Shown here piece by piece: positions 6,487-15,470 of a stretch of 53,582 nucleotides of DNA (position 1 is its first letter; each line of letters opens with the position of its first letter). The stretch lies in NCBI RefSeq assembly GCF_040882025.1, contig NZ_JBBECC010000202.1:1-53582 (forward strand), read 5' to 3'. Below the pieces are notes generated by a model. It was not told the origin of the DNA. It made no database searches and worked only from the letters and a program-made list of their open reading frames with translations. A program made the translations under genes and the position numbers. This DNA is from Parvibaculum sp040882025 (GTDB lineage: Bacteria > Pseudomonadota > Alphaproteobacteria > Parvibaculales > Parvibaculaceae).

Positions 6487-9105
6487 ATGAGCGATCCGGC
6501 GGCAACCCAAAGCGATGCCAAATCCTTTCTTGCGCACCGCCGCAAAAAGGAAACCAGTGCCGCCGTCCTGATCGGCGACAAGGTCGCCAACTGGGTGATC
6601 ACGGTGGGCGGTTTGCTCGTCATCTTCGCGGTCATCGGCATTCTGGTCTTTCTGGTCCGCGTCGTCATGCCGCTCGCCGGCTCGGGCGAGATTGCACCGC
6701 CTATTGGCTACAAGCTCGATAGCAAGAAGGCTGTCTGGCTCAACGCCGACGAATACAGCACGATCGGCGCGCGTGTTGCGTCCGACGGTCAGGTCAGCGC
6801 CTTCCACATTCCCACCGGCCGCCCGATCTCGGCAGCGCCCTTCGACTTCGAAGGCGCTGTCGCGACCGCTGTCGGCGGCGTTATCCGGCGCGACCAGGTT
6901 GCTTTTGGCTTTGCCGACGGCACGGTCCGCTTCGCCGATTTCGGCTTCGACATTTCGGTTGTCGTGCCGCGCAACATGCCGCGCGGGCTACAGCGCCTTG
7001 ACGAAACCGCGCAGCTCGCCGCGGACGGCGCCGTTTTCACCGACTTGCCGCGCGACCAGTTCCGGCGCGTCGCGCTCAGCACCAGCCTGGCCGATCCGCA
7101 GCAGATTTCCGAACATGCCATCATTGCGATCGACTATCGCGTCGGTGGCACGGTCGAACGCCCGACGCGCTCCTTTGTCACCTTCGACGCGGAAGGCGTT
7201 GGCCGCCTCAGCCGCGCCGAGACGCAAAGGAACCTTCTGACCGGCACCGAACAGGTGCGCGTCCTGACGTCGACACTGCCGCCGCTGCCGGCCGGGGTCG
7301 AGGTCAATTCGGTGGTGATGACCAGTACCGCCGACGCGGTCTATGTCGCCGGTAGCGACGGCAACATGTACCGCTTCGACACGCGCGATTTCAGTGCGCC
7401 GGTGCTCGCCGAGACGCGCCGCATCTTCGACAGCGGCGTTGAGGTGACGCGCATGGCGTTCCTGACCGGCGAACAGGCACTGGTTGTCGGCGGCTCGAAC
7501 GGCGCCGTGGACGTGTTCTTCCGGCTACAACAGGAGGGCGCCCGCACCGCCGACGGCTATGCGATGGAACGGGCTCGCATTCACGAGCCCAATCCTGCCG
7601 CGATTGTCGACATCGCCGTCAGCCCGCGTTCCAAGGCGCTGGTGACGCAGGATGAGGCCGGCAACATCTGGGTCCGTCATTCGACAAGCGACCAGGTTCT
7701 TGCGCGCTTCGAAAGGACCGGCAATCCGGCGACGGCGTCGATCGCCATGATGATGGCGCGCGTCGATGGCGCGCTGGTGCTGTCCGACGAAGGCACGGTT
7801 GACTATTTCCGCTTCAAGTTTCCGCACTACGAGACGACGCTGCAGACGATTTTCGGCAAGGTCTGGTACGAGGGCTATTCGGAGCCGAGCTATACTTGGC
7901 AGTCGTCGTCCGGCACCGACGTTTTCGAGCCGAAATTCTCGCTGATACCGCTGATCTTCGGCACCCTGAAGGCGACCGTTTATGCGCTGCTCTTCGCCTT
8001 GCCGATTGCCTTGATGGGTGCCATCTATACATCGGAATTCGTTCACCGGCGTGTGCGCGCCACCGTCAAGCCGGTGATGGAAATGATGGAGTCGCTGCCG
8101 ACGGTGGTGCTCGGCTTCGTCGCGGCTCTTATTCTCGCGCCCATCGTCGAAACCTGGATCGGTGCGGTTCTTCTGGCTTTCATCGCCTTGCCGCTCGGTT
8201 TGATGCTCGGCGCCTTCACCTGGCAATCGTTGCCGGTCAATGTCGCGCTTCGTCTCGACGGCATTCCGAAATTCGTCCTGATGTTCGCGGTCGTCATACT
8301 GACAGGATACTTCGCCTACAAAGCTGGCCCTGTCTTCGAGGCGGTCTTGTTCTCCGGCGACTTCAAGGCCTGGGTCAACGGCGATGTCGGCACCGGCTTT
8401 CCGATGATCTTCATCGTCCTGCTGCCGCTCTCCTTCATGTTCGTGACCTGGGCGTTCAATCGCGCCGTCGGCCACAAATATCGCGAGCGCGAGCGCGAAC
8501 TCGACCGCGCCGCCGCCGGACGTCTCGACTTCATGCGTTGGGGCCTGCTGATCGCGGCGGCGACGGTGACGAGCCTGATCGTCGCGTCTCTGCTTTCCGC
8601 AACGGGGTTCGACCTGCGGGGCGGCGTGTTCGACACCTATGTGCAACGAAATGCACTGGTCGTCGGCTTTGTGATGGGCTTCGCGGTGATTCCCAACATC
8701 TACACGCTCGCCGAGGACGCGATGAACTCGGTACCTTCGCATCTGAGAGCCGCAAGCCTGGCCACCGGCGCCACGCCCTGGCAGACAGCCATGTGGGTGG
8801 TCATCCCGACGGCGATGTCCGGCATCTTCGCCGCCGTGATGATCGGCATGGGCCGCGCCGTCGGCGAAACCATGATCGTCGTGATGGCGGCGGGCAACAC
8901 GCCGGTTCTCGACTGGAACATCTTCAACGGGCTGCGTACGCTCTCGGCCAACATCGCGGTCGAATTGCCCGAGGCCGTCGTCAACGGCTCGCTCTACCGC
9001 ATGCTGTTCCTCGCCGCTCTGACACTGTTCGTGATGACCTTCGTCATCAACACGGTCGCCGAGATTATCCGCCAGCGCTTCCGCAAGCGCGCCTTCCAGC
9101 TCTGA
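6487..9105 (+). CDS. pstC: Phosphate ABC transporter permease PstC, long form with periplasmic propeller-like domain
   Basis: At 872 residues it is far longer than the roughly 320 of E. coli PstC. Residues 35-61 form a first membrane helix. Residues 65-480 are a hydrophilic, repeat-like region with VYVAGSDGNMYRFD, ALVVGGSNGAVDVF and ALVTQDEAGNIWVR strands that look like WD40/beta-propeller blades. From about 485 the usual permease follows, with further helices and the ABC-contact loop near AASLATGATPWQT. The long form is known in several proteobacteria. The propeller should lie in the periplasm, where it could contact PstS. It pairs with PstA immediately downstream. Confidence 0.92.
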   Translation: MSDPAATQSDAKSFLAHRRKKETSAAVLIGDKVANWVITVGGLLVIFAVIGILVFLVRVVMPLAGSGEIAPPIGYKLDSKKAVWLNADEYSTIGARVASDGQVSAFHIPTGRPISAAPFDFEGAVATAVGGVIRRDQVAFGFADGTVRFADFGFDISVVVPRNMPRGLQRLDETAQLAADGAVFTDLPRDQFRRVALSTSLADPQQISEHAIIAIDYRVGGTVERPTRSFVTFDAEGVGRLSRAETQRNLLTGTEQVRVLTSTLPPLPAGVEVNSVVMTSTADAVYVAGSDGNMYRFDTRDFSAPVLAETRRIFDSGVEVTRMAFLTGEQALVVGGSNGAVDVFFRLQQEGARTADGYAMERARIHEPNPAAIVDIAVSPRSKALVTQDEAGNIWVRHSTSDQVLARFERTGNPATASIAMMMARVDGALVLSDEGTVDYFRFKFPHYETTLQTIFGKVWYEGYSEPSYTWQSSSGTDVFEPKFSLIPLIFGTLKATVYALLFALPIALMGAIYTSEFVHRRVRATVKPVMEMMESLPTVVLGFVAALILAPIVETWIGAVLLAFIALPLGLMLGAFTWQSLPVNVALRLDGIPKFVLMFAVVILTGYFAYKAGPVFEAVLFSGDFKAWVNGDVGTGFPMIFIVLLPLSFMFVTWAFNRAVGHKYRERERELDRAAAGRLDFMRWGLLIAAATVTSLIVASLLSATGFDLRGGVFDTYVQRNALVVGFVMGFAVIPNIYTLAEDAMNSVPSHLRAASLATGATPWQTAMWVVIPTAMSGIFAAVMIGMGRAVGETMIVVMAAGNTPVLDWNIFNGLRTLSANIAVELPEAVVNGSLYRMLFLAALTLFVMTFVINTVAEIIRQRFRKRAFQL

Positions 9106-9130
9106 CAGCTATAGCCTCGGGACCGAACAA

Positions 9131-10876
9131 ATGAGTATTGCGATCATGGGAAAAGACAAGGCGGGCGCACAGGTGGTGGCGAAAGGCCGGGTGGTGCGGA
9201 AATACACCGCCGACATTTCCGCCATCGGCGAGCCCTGGCTCTGGGCGCTGGGCGGCGCGCTGGCCATCGGCATCATCCTGATTGCCGGCTTCCTGTTCAT
9301 GATTTTCTGGAATGGGGTCGCGACCTTCTGGCCGCAGCCGATCCATGTCGTGACGCTCGTGGATGGACAGATGGTTGCCGGTGAGCCGACCCGCGAAAGC
9401 ACCTATCGTGTCGGACCTGAATTGCTGGCAACCTTGTCGCCGGAAGCACGTGCTGAGGTCGAGGACAGCGGCGGCTACGCCGATCGCATCCTCTACCGGA
9501 CCGGCAATTACGATCTTTACAACGAGGATTTCCGCTGGGTCAGCCAGTTCGAGGTTGCATCGGTCGAAGCGCCGTCGGGCTTCTATCTGTTCGAGCGGCA
9601 GGAATGGGGCCGCTTCGTCGGCAAGATCGCGGGGCTGACGCTCGATGAGGACCGGAAGGACATTTCGTCGCTTTCCTACGGCGAAATCCGGCGCCATCAG
9701 GCCGAGGCCCGCAAGCGCTGGGATGCGATCCGATACATCGAAAAATCCGAAATCGGCCGGGTCAACCACTATATCGAGCAGGAGCGATTGAAACTGCGCA
9801 AGGCGGAATTGCGCTACGGCGTCGATGCGCCTCTCTATGCCAGTGCCGCCGCCGAAGCCGAGCCGCATATCGCCGAGCTGCAGCGTGAATTCGCGGCGCT
9901 GGCCGAACGCGCCGCGACGCTGAAGGCCGAAGATGCGCGCTATCGCATCGTGCTTGAGGAAATAGGCGGCCGTACCAAGGAAACGAACCTGTCGCAGATC
10001 GTCCGGCTCTATCCGGCCAACGATGTATCGAGCCCGCAGAAAGTCGGCATATATCTCTCACGCTGGGGCGAGTTCCTGGGCAGCGAGCCGCGCGAGGCCA
10101 ACACCGAGGGCGGCGTGCTGCCGGCGATTTTCGGCACGGTGGTGATGACGCTGATCATGGTCGTGATCGTCGCGCCTTTCGGCGTCGTCACGGCGCTCTA
10201 TCTGCGCGAATATGCGACACAAGGAAAACTGGTCGCGGCCGTGCGTATCGCCGTCAACAATCTCGCCGGCGTGCCGTCGATCGTTTACGGCGTTTTCGGC
10301 GTCGGCTTTTTCGCCTACACGATGGGCGCCTCGATCGACCAGCTCTTCTATCCCGAACGGCTCCCCAGTCCGACCTTCGGCACGGGCGGCATTTTGTGGG
10401 CGGCGCTGACGCTGGCGCTGTTGACCGTGCCGGTCGTGATCGTCGCCTCCGAGGAAGCACTGGCTGCCGTGCCGCGCTCGATGCGCGAGGGTTCGCTCGC
10501 CTGTGGCGCCTCGAAATGGCAGACCATCCGCTATGTCGTGCTGCCGCGGGCCTTGCCCGGCGTGATGACCGGCCTGATCCTCGCCATGGCGCGCGGTGCC
10601 GGCGAGGTGGCGCCGCTGATGCTGATCGGCGTCGTAAAGCTTGCGCCCGAACTGCCGATCGACGGGTTCGCGCCGTTCATTCATCTCGAACGCAGCTTCA
10701 TGCATCTCGGTTTCCACATCTTCGATGTGGGCTTCCAGTCGCGCAATTCCGAAGCCGGAAAGCCGATGGTCTTCGTGACCACGTTGCTGCTGCTCTTCCT
10801 GATTGTCGCCATGAACTCCTCGGCCATTTACATCCGCAACCGGCTGAAGCGGAAGTTCGCCGTCGGTCAGTTCTGA
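9131..10876 (+). CDS. pstA: Phosphate ABC transporter permease PstA, long form (DUF3333-type N-terminus)
   Basis: A 581-residue protein. A first helix lies at about residues 35-62. Residues 65-320 are a periplasmic region rich in charged heptads (about 190-285, probably coiled coil) of the DUF3333 type, and the permease domain runs from about 330 to 575. The loop GSLACGASKWQTIRYVVLP is the EAA-like contact with PstB. Long PstA is usually found with long PstC, as here, so the two extra domains may form one extracytoplasmic assembly. It starts 25 bases after pstC; an in-frame ATG at 9149 is an alternative start. Confidence 0.92.
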   Translation: MSIAIMGKDKAGAQVVAKGRVVRKYTADISAIGEPWLWALGGALAIGIILIAGFLFMIFWNGVATFWPQPIHVVTLVDGQMVAGEPTRESTYRVGPELLATLSPEARAEVEDSGGYADRILYRTGNYDLYNEDFRWVSQFEVASVEAPSGFYLFERQEWGRFVGKIAGLTLDEDRKDISSLSYGEIRRHQAEARKRWDAIRYIEKSEIGRVNHYIEQERLKLRKAELRYGVDAPLYASAAAEAEPHIAELQREFAALAERAATLKAEDARYRIVLEEIGGRTKETNLSQIVRLYPANDVSSPQKVGIYLSRWGEFLGSEPREANTEGGVLPAIFGTVVMTLIMVVIVAPFGVVTALYLREYATQGKLVAAVRIAVNNLAGVPSIVYGVFGVGFFAYTMGASIDQLFYPERLPSPTFGTGGILWAALTLALLTVPVVIVASEEALAAVPRSMREGSLACGASKWQTIRYVVLPRALPGVMTGLILAMARGAGEVAPLMLIGVVKLAPELPIDGFAPFIHLERSFMHLGFHIFDVGFQSRNSEAGKPMVFVTTLLLLFLIVAMNSSAIYIRNRLKRKFAVGQF

Positions 10877-10898
10877 TCCTGAAATCGGAGTACGTTCC

Positions 10899-11732
10899 AT
10901 GAATGCCGTTCTTGCCCGGAAAAAAGACCAGGCGCCGCAATTCGAACCGACCGCCTATCACATCGTCGAAACGCCCGAAGGCGCCGCACTCGACATCCAG
11001 AAGTTCAATCTCTGGTATGGCGAGGCGCAGGCCCTGTTCGACATCGACATGAAAATCCAGAAGGGTGCGGTGACGGCGCTGATTGGTCCGTCCGGTTGCG
11101 GCAAGTCGACCCTGTTGCGTTGTCTGAACCGGATGAACGACCTGGTCGACGACCTGACGATCACCGGCAAGGTCATGGTCGGCGGCGAGGACATCTATCG
11201 CACCGGCATCGACGTGATTGCGCTTCGCAAGCGCATGGGCATGGTGTTTCAGAAGCCCAACCCCTTCGCCATGTCGATCTACGACAATGTCGTGTATCCC
11301 CTGCGTGTCGACGGCGTGACCAACCGCAAGGTGCTGGACGAGACTTGCGAGCGCGCGCTGAAGGGCGCGGCGCTGTGGGACGAGGCCAAGGACCGGTTGA
11401 AGGAAAGCGCGCTTGGACTTTCGGGCGGTCAGCAGCAGCGTCTTTGCATTGCCCGCGCCATCGCCTCGGATCCGGAAGTTCTGCTGATGGACGAGCCCTG
11501 TTCGGCGCTCGATCCGATCGCGACCGCCAAGATCGAGGAACTGATCGACGAGCTGAAAGGGCACTACACGATTGTGATCGTGACCCACAACATGCAGCAA
11601 GCGGCGCGCGTGTCGCAGAACACCGCCTTCATGTATCTGGGCCGCCTGATCGAATATGGAAACACCGAAACGATCTTCCAGAACCCGAAGCAGAAGCGGA
11701 CCAGCGACTATGTGACCGGCCGCTTCGGCTGA
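10899..11732 (+). CDS. pstB: Phosphate ABC transporter ATP-binding protein PstB
   Basis: A 277-residue ABC ATPase with all motifs: Walker A GPSGCGKST near residue 63, Q-loop in MVFQKPNPF, signature LSGGQQQR, Walker B LLMDEPCSALDP and the switch His in VTHNMQQAARVS. RCLNRMNDL after Walker A is characteristic of PstB. It powers phosphate import through PstCA and takes part in PhoU-dependent signalling to PhoR. GGAG lies upstream of the ATG at 10899. It carries an N-terminal extension of about 25 residues compared with E. coli PstB. Confidence 0.96.
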   Translation: MNAVLARKKDQAPQFEPTAYHIVETPEGAALDIQKFNLWYGEAQALFDIDMKIQKGAVTALIGPSGCGKSTLLRCLNRMNDLVDDLTITGKVMVGGEDIYRTGIDVIALRKRMGMVFQKPNPFAMSIYDNVVYPLRVDGVTNRKVLDETCERALKGAALWDEAKDRLKESALGLSGGQQQRLCIARAIASDPEVLLMDEPCSALDPIATAKIEELIDELKGHYTIVIVTHNMQQAARVSQNTAFMYLGRLIEYGNTETIFQNPKQKRTSDYVTGRFG

Positions 11733-11808
11733 TCTGCGACACGGAACGACGGAAAAATTTTCGGGCGCATCCGGACGGAAGCGGCCCGAGGCACAAGGAG
11801 AGCGGCAC

Positions 11809-12525
11809 GTGACCGAACATACGCTGAAAGCATTCGAAGATGAGCTGCATGCGCTTTCCGTCAGCATCGCCCAGATGGGTGGATTGACGGAGGCCCAGCT
11901 CGGCACGGCGCTTGACGCCATCGTCCGGCGCGACACGCAGCTCGCCGAACGGGCCATCGCCAGCGACGCGGCCATCGACGATCTCGAACACAAGATCGAG
12001 GCGGCGACCGTGCGCCTGATTGCGCTGCACCAGCCGATGGCCGTCGATCTGCGCGAGGCGATTGCCGCCATCAAGATTTCGATCGATCTCGAACGCATCG
12101 GCGACCTGGCCAAGAACATCGCCAAGCGCGCGCTGGTGCTGCAGAACGATTTCGAGGGCGCCAACAGACTGATCCAGGGCATCGCGCGGATGGGGCGTCT
12201 CGCCCAGCGGCAATTGAAGCAGGTGCTCGATGCCTATGCCAATCGCGATGCGGCTGCGGCCATGGAAGTCTGGCGCGAGGACGAGGAAATCGACGCCATG
12301 TACAACTCGGTCTTCCGCGAGCTTCTGACCTACATGATGGAAGATCCGCGCACCATCGGCGTCTCGACCCACCTGCTGTTTGTCGCCAAGAACATCGAAC
12401 GCATCGGCGACCACGCGACCAACATCGCCGAAACGGTCGGCTATCTGGTCACCGGCGAGTGGGTGCATGACGAAAGACCCAAGGGCGACACGACGAGCAC
12501 GACCGCCGTCGGCGCCGGGAACTGA
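11809..12525 (+). CDS. phoU: Phosphate signalling protein PhoU
   Basis: A 238-residue all-helical protein of two PhoU repeats, each with the metal-binding E/DxxxD patterns (IDDLEHKIE, SIDLERIGDLAKNI in the first; EIDAMYNSVFREL, KNIERIGDHATNIAE in the second). It restrains PhoR when phosphate is plentiful, acting through PstB. The start is a GTG at 11809 with AAGGAGAG upstream. It lies 76 bases after pstB and 16 before phoB. Confidence 0.95.
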   Translation: MTEHTLKAFEDELHALSVSIAQMGGLTEAQLGTALDAIVRRDTQLAERAIASDAAIDDLEHKIEAATVRLIALHQPMAVDLREAIAAIKISIDLERIGDLAKNIAKRALVLQNDFEGANRLIQGIARMGRLAQRQLKQVLDAYANRDAAAAMEVWREDEEIDAMYNSVFRELLTYMMEDPRTIGVSTHLLFVAKNIERIGDHATNIAETVGYLVTGEWVHDERPKGDTTSTTAVGAGN

Positions 12526-12541
12526 GCAAAAAGGAGGAATC

Positions 12542-13315
12542 ATGTCCATGATGCTTGCCCATAACGGCGAAGAGGATCAGGATTCCGTCGGAAACGACCG
12601 GAACCAGTTCGAGAGGCGCATGAAACCGACCGTGATGATCGTCGAGGACGAGGAGGCGCTGCTGACGCTCCTCCAGTACAATCTCGACAAGGAAGGCTAC
12701 AAGGTCGTGACCGCCTCCGACGGCGAGGAAGCGGTTTTGATGATCAAGGAGACGGCGCCCGATCTCGTGCTGCTGGACTGGATGCTGCCGAGCCTGTCGG
12801 GCATCGAGGTCTGCCGGCAGCTGCGGGCCCGAAACGAGACGCGCAACCTGCCGATCATCATGATCACGGCGCGCGGCGAGGAGGGCGACCGCATTCGCGG
12901 CCTCGACACCGGCGCCGACGACTATCTGACCAAGCCCTTCTCGATGACCGAACTGCTGGCCCGCGTCCGCGCCGTGATGCGCCGCATCCGGCCGGCGCTG
13001 ACGGAAGACCTGGTGACATTCGGCGACATCGTCGTCGACCGGGCCGCCCACCGGGTACGCCGCGGCGAACGCGAGGTGCATCTCGGGCCGACCGAATACC
13101 GCCTGCTCGATCACCTGATCCAGCATCCGGGCCGCGTCTTCAGCCGCGAGCAGTTGCTCGATGCGGTCTGGGGCTCGGACGTCTATGTCGAGGCGCGCAC
13201 CGTCGACGTTCATGTCGGCCGCCTGCGCCGGGCGCTGAACGACCGGGGCGAGAAGGACCCGATCCGCACCGTCCGCTCGGCCGGTTATTCGCTCGACGAA
13301 CAGTTCGACGCTTGA
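12542..13315 (+). CDS. phoB: Phosphate regulon response regulator PhoB
   Basis: A 257-residue OmpR-family regulator. The receiver domain starts at about residue 30 (TVMIVEDEE) with phospho-accepting Asp79 in LVLLDWMLP and the Lys in TKPF. A winged helix follows (RRGEREVHLGPTEYRLLDHL to RTVRSAGYSLDEQ). It binds Pho boxes such as those at 5205-5243 and 84-112. The ATG at 12542 has a very strong AAAGGAGG and adds 26 residues before the usual MKPTVMIVEDEE start at 12620. The open frame continues upstream into phoU but without a ribosome site. Confidence 0.95.
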   Translation: MSMMLAHNGEEDQDSVGNDRNQFERRMKPTVMIVEDEEALLTLLQYNLDKEGYKVVTASDGEEAVLMIKETAPDLVLLDWMLPSLSGIEVCRQLRARNETRNLPIIMITARGEEGDRIRGLDTGADDYLTKPFSMTELLARVRAVMRRIRPALTEDLVTFGDIVVDRAAHRVRRGEREVHLGPTEYRLLDHLIQHPGRVFSREQLLDAVWGSDVYVEARTVDVHVGRLRRALNDRGEKDPIRTVRSAGYSLDEQFDA

Positions 13316-13337
13316 CGGCTTGCGCTTCGCGGCAACG

Positions 13338-13380
13338 AAAAACCGGCACACGCGATAATCGCGGTGCCGGTTTCCCTTTC
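13338..13380. terminator. Bidirectional hairpin terminator between phoB and gcrA
   Basis: AAACCGGCAC (13340-13349) pairs with GTGCCGGTTT (13364-13373), and the inner CGCG-ATAAT-CGCG extends the stem after one bulged A. A run of A precedes it and TTTCCCTTT follows, so it can stop phoB from the left and gcrA from the right. Confidence 0.8.
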
Positions 13381-13406
13381 CCCTCGACGCCCCGAAAGGC
13401 GCTGGC

Positions 13407-13922
13407 CTAGCTGACCAGCCGGTGGTCCTTGCTGCGCTGCCGCTCGCGGTTGCGCCGCGCCTGCGCCGGCTGATAGGCCATCCGCGCATGGTCGGTGCAA
13501 TAGGGCGAACCGTTGTCGGCGCCGCGGCCGCAGAAATGGAAGCCCGGCCGTCCCGGATCGCCGATCGGCCATTTGCAGGTGTGCTCGGTCAACGTCAGCA
13601 CGGTGGCGCGCTCGCTCGGATCGAGCAGACGTTCTTCCTCCACCGCCTCGCTGCGCGCCTCCGTTTCGCGGGCCGTGCGCTCCTCGGCGGCGCGCGCCTC
13701 GCCGGTCAGCGGGTCCGGCCGGCCGCGCAGCAGCGCCCGCGGGCCCGGGGCGCGGGTCCGCGCCGGCCGGCTCGGCGTTGCCCGGCCCGACAGGCCGAGA
13801 CGATGTACCTTGCCGATCACGGCATTACGGGTGACGCCGCCAAGCTGCTTGGCGACCTGGCTGGCGCTCAGACCGTCGGCCCAGAGCTTCTTCAGCAGTT
13901 CCACGCGTTCGTCGGTCCACAT
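13407..13922 (-). CDS. gcrA: GcrA family cell-cycle regulator
   Basis: A 171-residue protein with the characteristic start MWTDERVELLKKLWADGLSA, a helix-turn-helix over residues 1-45 (SQVAKQLGG, TRNAVIGKVHRLGL), a Pro/Arg-rich linker and a conserved C-terminal Cys/His segment (TCKWPIGDPG, FHFCG, YCTDHARMAY). In Caulobacter GcrA binds RNA polymerase sigma-70 and acts at CcrM-methylated GANTC promoters. This is an alphaproteobacterial marker. It is monocistronic, convergent with phoB and separated from it by a terminator. Confidence 0.95.
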   Translation of the reverse strand: MWTDERVELLKKLWADGLSASQVAKQLGGVTRNAVIGKVHRLGLSGRATPSRPARTRAPGPRALLRGRPDPLTGEARAAEERTARETEARSEAVEEERLLDPSERATVLTLTEHTCKWPIGDPGRPGFHFCGRGADNGSPYCTDHARMAYQPAQARRNRERQRSKDHRLVS

Positions 13923-14155
13923 GATGCTTTTCCCCTTGGGGCCCCCTCATGGCCCGGTTGGACGCCTGTCGCTGAAACCCGACCCCACTAGATTTCGTAG
14001 GCGTTAAGCAAAAATATACAATATAAAGCGCAATTGCCGCAACCGGTCGCGGCGTGACGCAGTGCCTTAACCACACAAAACAACCGCCCGGGCCGCTTGT
14101 TTGCGGCCCTCCACTCCCTTAAGTCTCCGATATCTTTCCGCGACAGGAGCGCTCC
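13923..14155. other. Divergent intergenic region gcrA / ABC-2 permease
   Basis: A region of 233 bases with a notably A/T-rich core at about 14005-14032. It holds TTAAG/TTAAC half-sites at about 14004, 14066 and 14118, but no full TTAA-N7-TTAA CtrA box and no GANTC site that I can see. It presumably contains both promoters. Confidence 0.4.
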
Positions 14156-14977
14156 ATGACCCTCACCCCCCGGCCCGCCCCGTGGCCCGCGGAAGGCGCC
14201 CGCCGCTTCGGTGCTGTCAACTGGCTCGGCATGTGGACGCTCTATCTGAAGGAAGTCCGCCGCTTCTGGAAGGTGATGACGCAAACCATCGCCGCGCCGG
14301 TCATCACGACATTGCTCTATCTGGCGATTTTCGCGCTCGCCATCGGCAAGTTCCGCCCCGACGTCCACGGCGTTCCCTTTGTCGAATTCCTGGCGCCCGG
14401 CCTCATCATGATGACGATGATCCAGAACGCCTTCGCCAACACCTCCTCCTCGCTGCTGATCTCGAAGATTCAGGGCAACATCGTCGATCTGCTGATGCCA
14501 CCCCTGTCGCCGATGGAACAGACGATCGGGATCGCGCTTGCGGGTGTCACGCGCGGCCTTGTCTGCGGCGGCGCGACCGCGCTCGCCATGCTGCCTTTTG
14601 TCGAGTTGGGGCTCGCGCATCTCTGGGCGCTGCTTTTCTTCGCCACAGGCGCTTCGCTGATGCTGTCGCTGTTCGGCATTCTGGGCGGCATCTGGTCGGA
14701 GAAATTCGACCACTTGCAGGCGGTGACCAATTTCGTGCTGCTGCCGCTGACTTTCCTGTCGGGCACATTCTATTCCGTGACCCAGCTGCCTGACTTCGCC
14801 CACAGCATCACGCTCTGGAATCCGGTCTTCTACCTGATCGACGGCTTCCGCTATGGCATCACCGGCCATGCCGACGGTGCGCTCGAAACGGGCGTGGCGC
14901 TGGTCATCGGCATCAACCTCGCGCTCTGGATTATCTGTCATATGCTCTTCCGCACAGGCTTCCGTCTCAAGGCCTGA
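14156..14977 (+). CDS. ABC-2 type transporter permease
   Basis: A 273-residue integral membrane protein of the ABC-2 family, with six predicted helices, an N-terminal cytoplasmic amphipathic segment (LYLKEVRRFWKVMTQTI) and the typical FLAPGLIMMTMIQNAFANTSSSLL and LPLTFLSGTFYSV motifs. Such permeases export drugs, lipids or polysaccharides with a separate ATPase. No ATP-binding partner is adjacent: gcrA is on one side and a small secreted protein on the other. The ATPase must lie elsewhere. GACAGGAG precedes the start. Confidence 0.88.
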   Translation: MTLTPRPAPWPAEGARRFGAVNWLGMWTLYLKEVRRFWKVMTQTIAAPVITTLLYLAIFALAIGKFRPDVHGVPFVEFLAPGLIMMTMIQNAFANTSSSLLISKIQGNIVDLLMPPLSPMEQTIGIALAGVTRGLVCGGATALAMLPFVELGLAHLWALLFFATGASLMLSLFGILGGIWSEKFDHLQAVTNFVLLPLTFLSGTFYSVTQLPDFAHSITLWNPVFYLIDGFRYGITGHADGALETGVALVIGINLALWIICHMLFRTGFRLKA

Positions 14978-14988
14978 GGAGAACCGAC

Positions 14989-15396
14989 ATGCCCGCTCGC
15001 CTGCTCGCTCCGCTGCTCGCCCTTGCGCTGCTGGTGCCGCCTGGGGCCGCCTGCGCCGAAGAGGCCGGACAGCCCGGCGAAACGATGCCCGGCGAAACGA
15101 TGCCCGGCGAAACGATGGATGTCAGCGGCCCGCTCCTCTCCTTTCACTGCGAAAGCGGCGCCGAGGTGCAACTGGCCGAACTGACGCTCGAAACGGGCGA
15201 GGTCCTGATCTTGCTGTTCCTTGACGGCGAGGAAATCCAGATGCGGGCCGAAGCCGTCGCCTCCGGCGCGAAATACCGTTCCCTCGACCCCGAACTGGCC
15301 CTCGTCTGGCACGGCGAGGGGGCAGGGGGCCTCCTCTATCGCGAAGAAGCGGATGGCGAGATCGAAACGCTCGAGAGGGGCTGCCGGCAGCTTTAG
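14989..15396 (+). CDS. Small secreted protein with PGETM triple repeat
   Basis: A 135-residue protein not recognised as a known family. It has a signal peptide (about residues 1-23, cut near ACA-EE), then three exact PGETM units encoded by a 15-base tandem repeat, then an acidic domain of about 90 residues containing two Cys (SFHCESG and ERGCRQL) that could form a disulfide. It starts 11 bases after the ABC-2 permease and is probably cotranscribed. The repeat could change length by slippage. Confidence 0.75.
   Translation: MPARLLAPLLALALLVPPGAACAEEAGQPGETMPGETMPGETMDVSGPLLSFHCESGAEVQLAELTLETGEVLILLFLDGEEIQMRAEAVASGAKYRSLDPELALVWHGEGAGGLLYREEADGEIETLERGCRQL
15073..15117 (+). repeat. Three tandem 15-base repeats
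   Basis: CCCGGCGAAACGATG occurs three times in a row without change, in frame, encoding PGETM each time, directly after the signal peptide of the 14989-15396 gene. Because the unit is a multiple of three, gain or loss of a copy would not shift the frame. Confidence 0.95.
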
Positions 15397-15424
15397 GGGC
15401 CGAAATCCGGCCCCAAAACCCCGA

Positions 15425-15453
15425 TTGACAGCCCCCGGCCCCTCCGCAATACT
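15425..15453 (+). promoter_or_regulatory. Candidate sigma-70 promoter upstream of argD
   Basis: TTGACA at 15425-15430, a 17-base spacer and AATACT at 15448-15453. A transcript would start near 15460 and immediately meet the hairpin at 15471-15495. Confidence 0.5.
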
Positions 15454-15470
15454 CCGCTGCTTCCCGGACT

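Noticed and set aside
5254..6807. 517-residue minus-strand frame over pstS
   Set aside because: Antisense to pstS and the start of pstC; it is rich in His, Arg, Asp and Val as expected for shadow translation and has no domain.
15396..15414. Hairpin GGGGCCG/CGGCCCC as a terminator
   Set aside because: No T-run follows on the plus strand; the hairpin at 15471-15495 is the better terminator.
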